Shown here: positions 1 through 6,557 of the stretch, piece after piece | Layout: every line of letters begins with the position of its first letter | Position numbering within the stretch: position 1 is the stretch's first letter | From: CAZJYC01 sp964550165 | GTDB taxonomy: Bacteria > Acidobacteriota > Aminicenantia > Aminicenantales > Aminicenantaceae | Assembly: GCA_964550165.1 (NCBI GenBank) | Contig: CAZJYC010000056.1 | Location: 1 to 16,045 of the forward strand | DNA: 16,045 nt | Reading direction: 5' to 3' | Notes under the pieces: model-generated | The model's database searches: none | Told to the model about the DNA's origin: nothing | Seen by the model: only the letters and a program-made list of their open reading frames with translations | Made by a program: the position numbers and the translations under genes

Positions 1-1
1 G

Positions 2-1093
2 AACGACTCGAAAATCGGGCTGCTTAAAAAAGAAGCCGCGGCTTTGACTGAGATTTCCCCACAAGCCAAGGATCTCTTTCGGAAAGCTTTACCCGAACTC
101 CTGAGGCTGGTTAATGAGAAATTCGAGCTCAAAGCGCATTATAAAGAAAGCTCCCTGGATACTGCCACTTTGGACTTCATCCAGGATGCCCATAAACATC
201 TGGCCGATCTCCTGGCTGGGATTTATGAGAACAACCTGACTGAAAATCTGGTCGATGAATTCCGCTGGTATGTCTCGGTTTTTGCCAGCCGGGATTTCAG
301 GCAAGATTATTTTGTGAAAATGATTGAGGGATGGATCTTCGCTATTCATGCACTCGTCAAACCTCCGGAATCGGCAGAGCTGACATCTCCACTTAACTGG
401 ATCGCACGCCGGCTGCCCATCTTTCTTGAAGCTGCGACCGCAGGAGTCCCAACCGCATCGCCCGAGCAGGAAGAGCTCCTTTCTCTCCTTCTCCAGAAAA
501 AGCGAAGCAAAGCCTGGGTATTCGTCTATTCGCTGTATAAAAAAGAGTCTTCAGTAGAGCATGTTTACTTCGAAGTGTTGATTCCCCTGCTTAACACGAT
601 TGGGCAGTTATGGGAAAAAAATGAAATCAGTGTCACTGATGAGCATGCTGCCGCAGCCATTATCCGTCATATCCTTTCCAGGTTGCAGTCAGTCAGTCCT
701 GCCGCGAAACCTGTCCCCTACACAGCATTCGTATCTGGCGTGCCCGGCGAAGAGCATGAACTCGGAGCTGAAATCCTGGCTGACTATCTTGAGATAAAAG
801 GCTGGACAGTGTATTTCATCGGGCACAGCGCTCCCGAGGAAGATATCCTCAAGTCAGTTCTTGCCCTGAAACCTGACGGTGTGTTTCTCTCAGTAACTAT
901 GATTTCTCGCTTGTCTGAAGCGAGACAGGTCATCCGGAAGATCAGGACTGCGCTGCCTGAAACAAAAATCATTATGGGCGGCCGGGCAGCGATGACCGCC
1001 AGAAAAGTTCTGGAGAGCGAAGCCGATGCCGTCGTCGACAGCATCGCCCAGGGATATCAAGCTGCCTTAAAACTTGTCGAAAAAAATGCGTAG
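2..1093 (+). CDS. Cobalamin-binding protein with Wx9EH (CarH/LitR-type) sensor module, 5' partial
   Basis: Probably a corrinoid-dependent sensor. Counting from a TTG at 44, a helical region of about 140 residues with no recognised family precedes a two-part B12 module. The helical B12 cap holds W190 followed, after nine residues, by E200-H201, which is the Wx9EH signature of B12 photoreceptors such as CarH. The Rossmann-like B12 domain (about 225-349) holds the base-off motif E236-x-H238-x-x-G241, with H238 as expected lower cobalt ligand, then SVT near 293-295 and GG near 322-323. No MerR helix-turn-helix, methyltransferase or kinase domain is visible. The frame is open to the window edge and the TTG has no convincing ribosome site, so the true start is probably upstream. 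The residue after W190 is Glu; in Thermus CarH the equivalent His132 is the light-state upper ligand. It overlaps the permease gene by 8 nt, so the two are likely translationally coupled. Alternative: a corrinoid shuttle protein. B12 binding is well supported; light sensing is inferred. Confidence 0.88.
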   Translation, partial: NDSKIGLLKKEAAALTEISPQAKDLFRKALPELLRLVNEKFELKAHYKESSLDTATLDFIQDAHKHLADLLAGIYENNLTENLVDEFRWYVSVFASRDFRQDYFVKMIEGWIFAIHALVKPPESAELTSPLNWIARRLPIFLEAATAGVPTASPEQEELLSLLLQKKRSKAWVFVYSLYKKESSVEHVYFEVLIPLLNTIGQLWEKNEISVTDEHAAAAIIRHILSRLQSVSPAAKPVPYTAFVSGVPGEEHELGAEILADYLEIKGWTVYFIGHSAPEEDILKSVLALKPDGVFLSVTMISRLSEARQVIRKIRTALPETKIIMGGRAAMTARKVLESEADAVVDSIAQGYQAALKLVEKNA

Positions 1094-2207
1094 ATCAGTT
1101 GCCTTAAAAATTCTCATCCATGACCGGTCCACAACCGCCGGGTCGATTCTCGGCGTTGTTGCCATCATCTTTTTGGTTGGCCAACAGCTGAGTCTCCTTT
1201 TCGGGCTGATTACGTTTATGTCTGTTTTGGTGGACCACAGCGGAGCTGACATATGGATTCTGAGCAAAAAAACCGAAACAGCAGAAGCATCAACCACTTT
1301 GCCTGTGCGCTACATAGACAGGATCTCCGGCCTGCCTGAGGTGGATTGGGCCGAGCCTGTCATCTCTGGAGGCGGCCTTTTCAGGAACAACCACGGGCAG
1401 ACATCATCTGTCCTTGTTGTGGGCGTCCGTCCTCCCCGGCTTGCCGGAGGTCCATGGGAATTTATAGAGGGATCGTCCCATGTGCTTCTCGATTTCGATG
1501 GGGTAACCGTGGATAATCTCGACCTCAATCTTCTGGGAAAACCTGAACTTCAAGGAATCTTTGAAATAAACGGAACGCGGGTCAGGATTAAAGCCATCAG
1601 CAGGGGAGTACGAGGCTTTGCCGGGACCATTGTCTTTTCTAATTTTGAAAAGGCCCGCCAGATCTCACGGGTTCCTTCCGGCCGGTGCAGCAACATACTC
1701 ATCAAGCTCAAGGCCGGCGCAGATCCTCAAGCTGCTCTTGCCAAGCTGGAAAAGCTGCTGCCTTTGGCCGATGTCATATCCACCGCCGACCTATCCCGGA
1801 AAGCGCGTCAGTACTATCTCTTCAACACAGGGATCGGCGGCAGCTTTGGATTCTCGACGATGATAGGCCTGTTAATCGGTATCGTCATAATATCCCTGAC
1901 GATGTATACCAGTGTTTTAAACCGTAAAAAGGATTTTGCTGTGATGAGGGCCCTGGGAGGGAGAAGAAGCGATATCCTGGTCATCGTGTTTTTCCAATCC
2001 ATGTTTATCGCTCTGGTTGGCATCTTCCTCGGATTTCTGTTTTTGTCTCTCCTCTTCAACTTTATCAGGGACTCGAATATACCTTTTTATATGTTTCTCT
2101 GGGTGCCGCCTGTCCATGCCGCCGTAACTTTCGTGATCTGCATTATCGTTTCACTGATCTCGCTGCGGAGAGCTGTGAAGATCGAGCCTGCTTCTGCGTT
2201 TCGTTAG
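1086..2207 (+). CDS. ABC transporter permease, FtsX/MacB (DevC-like)
   Basis: Inner-membrane permease of a tripartite export system, 373 residues from ATG 1086. It has the four-helix FtsX/MacB layout. TM1 is at about 18-40, followed by a periplasmic domain of about 200 residues (about 45-245), then TM2 at about 248-272, TM3 at about 297-325 and TM4 at about 340-360. The cytoplasmic loop after TM2 carries the family-typical LNRKKDFAVMRALGG (about 278-292), which contacts the ATPase, and the C terminus ends in the usual basic EPASAFR tail. Length and layout resemble cyanobacterial DevC more than the longer LolC/E proteins. A TTG at 1074 in the same frame would add four residues, but neither start has a good Shine-Dalgarno, consistent with coupling to the upstream gene it overlaps. 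The ATPase follows after 33 nt. The substrate cannot be read from the sequence; DevBCA and MacAB relatives export glycolipids, peptides or macrolides. Confidence 0.9.
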   Translation: MRRSVALKILIHDRSTTAGSILGVVAIIFLVGQQLSLLFGLITFMSVLVDHSGADIWILSKKTETAEASTTLPVRYIDRISGLPEVDWAEPVISGGGLFRNNHGQTSSVLVVGVRPPRLAGGPWEFIEGSSHVLLDFDGVTVDNLDLNLLGKPELQGIFEINGTRVRIKAISRGVRGFAGTIVFSNFEKARQISRVPSGRCSNILIKLKAGADPQAALAKLEKLLPLADVISTADLSRKARQYYLFNTGIGGSFGFSTMIGLLIGIVIISLTMYTSVLNRKKDFAVMRALGGRRSDILVIVFFQSMFIALVGIFLGFLFLSLLFNFIRDSNIPFYMFLWVPPVHAAVTFVICIIVSLISLRRAVKIEPASAFR

Positions 2208-2240
2208 AGGATTTACAAAAATATTGCATAAAAACGGCCG

Positions 2241-2954
2241 ATGAGACCTGTTATCAAACTCGAAAACATCTCGCGCGACTTTTTTGACGGCAAAGTCACG
2301 AGGAGAGTTTTAAAAAATATCAACGTCCGGGTGCAGTCGGGAGAACTGACCGTTATTGCCGGCCCTTCGGGGAGCGGGAAAACAACGCTCTTGACCATCA
2401 TGGGGCTGGTGCTGAAGCCGACAGAAGGCAAAATTTTCGTCCGGGATGAAGACGTAACCGACTACACAGAAACCAAACTTGCCACCTTGAGATTGAAAAA
2501 ATATGGATTCGTATTCCAGCAGGATGCCCTGATTCCGGCTTTATCGGCAGAAGATAACATTCTGTTTGCTCATTCCATCCAGGGAGCACGTGTGACTAAA
2601 AGCTTAAAAAAAAGGGCGCTTGGTCTGCTCGACCGGTTCGGGTTACAAAAACAGGCCCACATGAAGCCCCAGCAGCTTTCGGGCGGAGAGAAGCAGCGGG
2701 TGTCAATCGCCCGCGCCCTGATCAATGAGCCGATTCTTCTTTTGTGTGACGAGCCGACCTCTTCCCTGGATGTTGAAAACAGCAAGATTGTTCTGGATGT
2801 TTTGAAGGAACTTTCCAGAGAACAAACGAGAGGAGTTGTATTGATTTCCCACGATTCCCGGATTTTTCCCTACGCTGATCGGCTCATCAAATTGGAAAAC
2901 GGGGAAATCGTTTATGACAACAGGAATGAAAAAATGGGTGAGGCAAATTCATGA
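2241..2954 (+). CDS. ABC transporter ATP-binding protein (DevA/LolD/MacB-N type)
   Basis: Cytoplasmic ATPase that powers the permease encoded just upstream; 237 residues, normal for the family. All nucleotide-binding elements are intact. They are Walker A GPSGSGKTT (41-49), a Q-loop in FVFQQDALIP (about 90-99), signature LSGGEKQR (146-153), Walker B ILLLCDEP (165-172) with catalytic E171, the D-loop SSLD, and switch histidine H204 in LISHD. The signature and short length place it in the MacB/LolD/DevA export group rather than with importers. Its last four bases overlap the start of the adaptor gene as ATGA, a standard coupling arrangement. It starts at ATG 2241, with little Shine-Dalgarno upstream. 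Family assignment is nearly certain; the cargo is unknown. Confidence 0.97.
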   Translation: MRPVIKLENISRDFFDGKVTRRVLKNINVRVQSGELTVIAGPSGSGKTTLLTIMGLVLKPTEGKIFVRDEDVTDYTETKLATLRLKKYGFVFQQDALIPALSAEDNILFAHSIQGARVTKSLKKRALGLLDRFGLQKQAHMKPQQLSGGEKQRVSIARALINEPILLLCDEPTSSLDVENSKIVLDVLKELSREQTRGVVLISHDSRIFPYADRLIKLENGEIVYDNRNEKMGEANS

Positions 2955-3823
2955 AAAAGACAGTCATATATTTTTTTGTTTTGGCCATAATCGCGCTGGG
3001 AATTTTTTTCATTATTCGGAGTTTTAAGGCGTCCGCTCCGCCTCCAGAATTCAGCAAGCCGCCGGATTTGAACGAATCACCAGCCAGGGTCTACGGCAGA
3101 GCCGAGCCGGCAGGCCGGGAAGTCTATGTCAGCCCTCCAATAACAAGAAGAATTCTGGCTATCCATGTCAAAGAAGGAGATGCAGTCAGCAAGGGGCAGA
3201 AGCTTTTCTCGCTTGAGAGCTCGGTCGAGGAAGCTCAATTGAACCTGGCTCAGGCCAGAGTTCAACTCGCCGAAAGCCAGCTCGCCTTAGATAAAGACAC
3301 GTTTGAAAGGAATCGCGAGCGATATCAAAAAGATGGCATCTCCGAATATGAGTACAACCAGTCTCTGTTGCGGGTTGAGCTGGACAGGAGCAATCTGGAA
3401 GTGGCTAAAAAGGAGGTTGAGCTGGTTGAGGCGGCCGTTGAACAGCTCACCCTGAAGTCTCCTGTCGAAGGAATCGTGTATAAATTCGATGTGCGTCTGG
3501 GCGAAACCCTTCCGGCCGGGGAGAGTTCAAGAATCGTCCTTGGGTCTTCTGACTTATGGGTCAGGCTGTCTGTTGAAATTTTCTGGATGGATAGAGTCAA
3601 AGTTAAAGACGTCTTTGACATCTATAACTCAGAAACAAACGAATACATCGGAAAAGGCGAGGTGATTTACACCGCCCCCTATGTGGGGAGGCGGGATTTC
3701 CGGACAGAAGACCTTCAGGAGCGTTTTGACACCAAATTTCAGCAAGTCGTCCTATCTCTTGTGGAAAAACAAAAAAGAGTGCCCATTGGCTTATCCGTGT
3801 ACGCCGAACTTGTCAAGAAATAG
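2951..3823 (+). CDS. HlyD/MacA-family periplasmic adaptor (membrane fusion protein), DevB-like
   Basis: Periplasmic adaptor expected to connect the permease to an outer-membrane channel of the TolC type. One N-terminal membrane anchor (about 5-22) precedes a Pro-rich linker. A biotinyl-lipoyl half-motif follows (about 58-90, with IHVKEGDAVSKGQKLFSLES). Next is an alpha-helical hairpin of about 75 residues rich in Leu, Glu, Gln and Arg (about 91-165), then the second lipoyl half (about 166-190, LKSPVEGIVYKFDVRLGETL) and a C-terminal beta-barrel region. At 290 residues it is short, with a shorter coil than MacA or HlyD. It overlaps the ATPase gene by 4 nt (ATGA). No TolC-like gene follows in this window, so the outer-membrane partner would be encoded elsewhere. 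The gene order permease-ATPase-adaptor differs from the classic devB-devC-devA. Confidence 0.92.
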   Translation: MKKTVIYFFVLAIIALGIFFIIRSFKASAPPPEFSKPPDLNESPARVYGRAEPAGREVYVSPPITRRILAIHVKEGDAVSKGQKLFSLESSVEEAQLNLAQARVQLAESQLALDKDTFERNRERYQKDGISEYEYNQSLLRVELDRSNLEVAKKEVELVEAAVEQLTLKSPVEGIVYKFDVRLGETLPAGESSRIVLGSSDLWVRLSVEIFWMDRVKVKDVFDIYNSETNEYIGKGEVIYTAPYVGRRDFRTEDLQERFDTKFQQVVLSLVEKQKRVPIGLSVYAELVKK

Positions 3824-3926
3824 CTTTAAAACGCCTTCCTCTGTATGTCGCTCTTCTTTGCCTTGCAACTGCCTTTTCTTTTTCATATCATAACCCTGCT
3901 TTGCTTCGGGTAGAGCCATAAAACAA

Positions 3927-3940
3927 TCCGCAAAAGCGGA
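3927..3940 (+). other. Small perfect hairpin in the exporter-lyase spacer
   Basis: TCCGC and GCGGA are separated by an AAAA loop. It lies between the adaptor gene and the lyase gene and is not followed by a T-run, so it is not a convincing intrinsic terminator. It could be an RNA structure in the leader of the lyase mRNA. The rest of the 156-bp spacer shows nothing clear. Confidence 0.25.
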
Positions 3941-3966
3941 GAAGAGTTTGCAACGCAATCAAACAG

Positions 3967-3973
3967 AGGGAGG
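3967..3973 (+). promoter_or_regulatory. Ribosome binding site AGGGAGG of the lyase gene
   Basis: A strong Shine-Dalgarno six bases before ATG 3980 fixes this start over the in-frame ATG at 3995, and keeps the whole signal peptide. Confidence 0.75.
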
Positions 3974-3979
3974 TCATCG

Positions 3980-6325
3980 ATGGCGGAAAGAAAAATGAAA
4001 AATTGTCTCGGTATTTTTATTGCCTGCTTTTTTCTTTCTATTTTTGTTCATAATGCTTTCTCGCTGGAAATCGTTTCCCGCGGCCAGTACTTGGCTTATG
4101 CCTGGTCTTCTGCAGACTGGATGTGGGAGCATTACGATGAGCTGATCGATAAATGGAAGAAAGGTTTTGATCCTGAGAATGTCTTCGGCTACCGTCCGCC
4201 CGGCGGCCTGCTGGAGACGTCGGTCATCTATGCCCATCTCTTCGAAGAGGAGAAGAAGGCAGAATACGCGGAGCGAGCTAAAAAAGTGCTCCTCACCTAC
4301 GGCGATTTCCGCTCGCTCTATCCTGAATGGGCCAGAGCGAAACGTCCAGACTATGGGGACGGTGTGCCTGTGCTTCCTGACTTTTTCACCGCCATGCATT
4401 ATATCCGCACCTATGATACGCTCAAAGGCTATAAACTCTTCAGCCAGGCCGAAGCGCAACAAATCGAAAAAAATATTGCTGAGAGCATGACTTACCTGCT
4501 CCGGACTCAAGAATGGGGCCCGATGAACAGGACAGCCTTGAGGGCAGCATCTCTGGCCTGGGCTGTGCGCGCTCTTCCCCGCCATCCAGAAGCCAAAAAA
4601 TGGGAGATGCAGCGCAGAGCTCTTGGCGACGACAACTGGGGGAACTGGCAGATTGAGGATGCGACCATTTACCACGGTGTCTGGCTTCATGCCCTTTGCG
4701 GCTATGCCGATGCTCTGGGAAAAATGGAGGAGCTCTTCAAGACGCCTGAGATGTATTATTATGCCCAATACTTTCTCCATTTGATGTGTCCGGCGGACAT
4801 GATTCCTGATTTTGGCGATGCAAACTGGCTCTCCAACTGGCACAGGTTTCTAGTGTTCTTCGAAGCAGCAGCCAGTCAGTATAAAAATCCCCAACTGAAA
4901 TGGGCGGCGGCAACCATTGCCCGGAAGTTTATTGATTTCAGCAAGCCGACGAATGTCGGGCTGGGCATATTTTTTCTCGACTGCTACCTCTGGGGAAGCG
5001 ATGACGTTCCAGCGATCCAGCCCGAAAGCCTTTCCAAGGAAGTCATGGAAGATGTGCAGGGAAAGAAAATCGTTTTCCGCAACGGCTGGGACAGCCGCTC
5101 GACCTATCTGCTTCTCAATTACAGGGATGAAGGGGACGGCGGCCTGAACTTCCGGGACTATCTCAGGGACACCATTCCTGTGGAAGAAGAAAAGATGACC
5201 CATGGGCATGCCGACGAAAACAGCATCGTGCTGCTCATGAGCGGCGGCTCTGTCCTTCTTCACGACGGAGGCTACAGGGATTACATGCCCAGCGGCCCTT
5301 TTGGCGCCTACAGGCAGGACTATTTCCACAACCGTCTGTGTGTCCGGCCGGAGAAAATCTGGATGGGGCAGAAGCAGGGCGAATACCGCTACAGCATCCG
5401 CGATACCGTTCGAGGACAGGCCATCCTCGATTTTCTCCACAATGCCGGTTCGTACCGGATTGTCCGCACCAAGAAGATCGATTTCCTGACACTCCCTGAC
5501 CTTGACTACAGCCGCACGCGGCTCATCGACGACAACATGGGCTATGAATGGGACCGCGTCGTGGCCTGCATCAAAAATCCCGAAATATTCGTGGTTTTTG
5601 ACATTTTTAAATCGCTTAAGGAAGAATTCTTCACTCTCGCCAACCTCTGGCACACCCGGAAAATTCTCGAGCAAGGAGATCACTGGTACGATACTGTTTA
5701 CGACAGAATCCAGGATGAGGAATTGCCCCAGGATAAACATCTTCTTATCGTCTTTCCCCTGACCCATTACCGGCTTGAAGGCGTTGAGCCGGAAAAACGC
5801 CATTATCAGGATGAGCTGGCTATTTATCAGACAACAGCCCAGCATTTTGAGCTGGGGGAAACGGTTGGATTGGTCACGGTCCTTGTTCCGCATTCCGCCG
5901 GTGAGCCAGCCCGGAAATGGGCAGAGCAGATCAGCCTTCTTCCTGTCCAGCCAGAAAGAGCCGGGCTTGGCGTCCGGATAAAAACAGAGGACAAGGACCT
6001 GACCGTGGCTGTCAAGAACGACCTGAGGATGGATATCTGCCGCGACTGGCGCCGTCCCAAATACACCTATGAATCCGGGAGAGCTAATTACGGAGATTTT
6101 GAGACGAACGGAGATTTTGTCTTTGCCTCGCTGCAAAAATCAAAGCTGAGCTACACCATCATCAACCTGACCAAAGCTCATTTCAAGGATAAATTGCTCA
6201 TCGAAGCCAAGCCGTCTTATTTCGGCCTGGCTTTTGATGCCAGCCCGGATGAGACGGGAATCGGAAAGCTCCGTTACTGGCAGGATGAGGTGGATTTGGT
6301 TAAAGAATCCAGAGAGAAAAAATAG
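3980..6325 (+). CDS. Secreted heparinase II/III-like protein (probable polysaccharide lyase)
   Basis: Probably cleaves an acidic polysaccharide by beta-elimination after export. Residues 1-28 are a Sec signal peptide with a basic start, a hydrophobic core and a likely cut after AFS. An all-helical part of about 300 residues rich in Trp and Tyr fits an alpha/alpha-toroid, including WGPMNRTA (about 175-182) and a later IPDFGDANW. The heparinase II/III beta-sandwich region then carries T407-H408-G409-H410-A-D-E-N-S, LLHDGGY and YRQDYFHNRL. This HxHxD plus GY plus HN pattern is typical of that family. Length (781 residues) suits family lyases. It stands alone, with no SusC/SusD, sulfatase or sugar transporter beside it, so the substrate (glycosaminoglycan, alginate-like or other uronate polymer) cannot be deduced. 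It could also be a catalytically inactive relative; the exact catalytic Asn/Tyr/His set was not aligned. It converges on the S9 peptidase gene. Confidence 0.8.
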   Translation: MAERKMKNCLGIFIACFFLSIFVHNAFSLEIVSRGQYLAYAWSSADWMWEHYDELIDKWKKGFDPENVFGYRPPGGLLETSVIYAHLFEEEKKAEYAERAKKVLLTYGDFRSLYPEWARAKRPDYGDGVPVLPDFFTAMHYIRTYDTLKGYKLFSQAEAQQIEKNIAESMTYLLRTQEWGPMNRTALRAASLAWAVRALPRHPEAKKWEMQRRALGDDNWGNWQIEDATIYHGVWLHALCGYADALGKMEELFKTPEMYYYAQYFLHLMCPADMIPDFGDANWLSNWHRFLVFFEAAASQYKNPQLKWAAATIARKFIDFSKPTNVGLGIFFLDCYLWGSDDVPAIQPESLSKEVMEDVQGKKIVFRNGWDSRSTYLLLNYRDEGDGGLNFRDYLRDTIPVEEEKMTHGHADENSIVLLMSGGSVLLHDGGYRDYMPSGPFGAYRQDYFHNRLCVRPEKIWMGQKQGEYRYSIRDTVRGQAILDFLHNAGSYRIVRTKKIDFLTLPDLDYSRTRLIDDNMGYEWDRVVACIKNPEIFVVFDIFKSLKEEFFTLANLWHTRKILEQGDHWYDTVYDRIQDEELPQDKHLLIVFPLTHYRLEGVEPEKRHYQDELAIYQTTAQHFELGETVGLVTVLVPHSAGEPARKWAEQISLLPVQPERAGLGVRIKTEDKDLTVAVKNDLRMDICRDWRRPKYTYESGRANYGDFETNGDFVFASLQKSKLSYTIINLTKAHFKDKLLIEAKPSYFGLAFDASPDETGIGKLRYWQDEVDLVKESREKK

Positions 6326-6436
6326 CAAGAAAAGCTTGTCCCTGTTAAAATCCAATTCTCCAGCCTAGAGAAAGCGCGAAAGAAAAAATAATTCAGTTTT
6401 GACAATTACAAATTTCAAGGGAAGAAGAGTTACTGA

Positions 6437-6517
6437 TTATTTAGCCTCAGCCGGGACAACCTCGAGCTCAATTCGATCCTTGCCGCGAATGATGGTCACT
6501 CTCCGTTTGGTCACCCG
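6437..6517 (-). pseudogene. Short C-terminal coding relic, PDZ-like tail
   Basis: In the 232-bp spacer between the convergent lyase and S9 genes, the minus strand has a 26-codon frame ending in TAA at 6437-6439 and preceded immediately by an in-frame TAA at 6518-6520. It contains VTIIRGKDRIELEVVPAE, a beta-strand, turn, beta-strand pattern like the end of PDZ domains in Do-like or C-terminal proteases. It has GTG codons but no ribosome site. This looks like the eroded end of a gene that once lay downstream of the S9 peptidase. The segment is too short for a firm family call, and chance is possible. The rest of the spacer shows no clear terminator. Confidence 0.35.
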
Positions 6518-6557
6518 TTATGACAAAGATAACAAAATTTATTTCGTTTGTAATAGA

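Noticed and set aside
1074..1088. TTG at 1074 as permease start
   Set aside because: It would add only four residues (MSKK) before ATG 1086, and no Shine-Dalgarno favours it; ATG preferred.
3845..3913. 22-codon hydrophobic frame after the adaptor gene
   Set aside because: ATG to TAG reads as a hydrophobic peptide, but there is no ribosome site and the T-rich DNA gives hydrophobic codons by default.
4850..6136. Long minus-strand frame of 428 codons opposite the heparinase-like gene
   Set aside because: It lies wholly within the lyase gene in antisense, lacks a recognised domain, and the opposite strand has signal peptide, strong ribosome site and family motifs. The same holds for the 289-codon antisense frame at 3974-4843.
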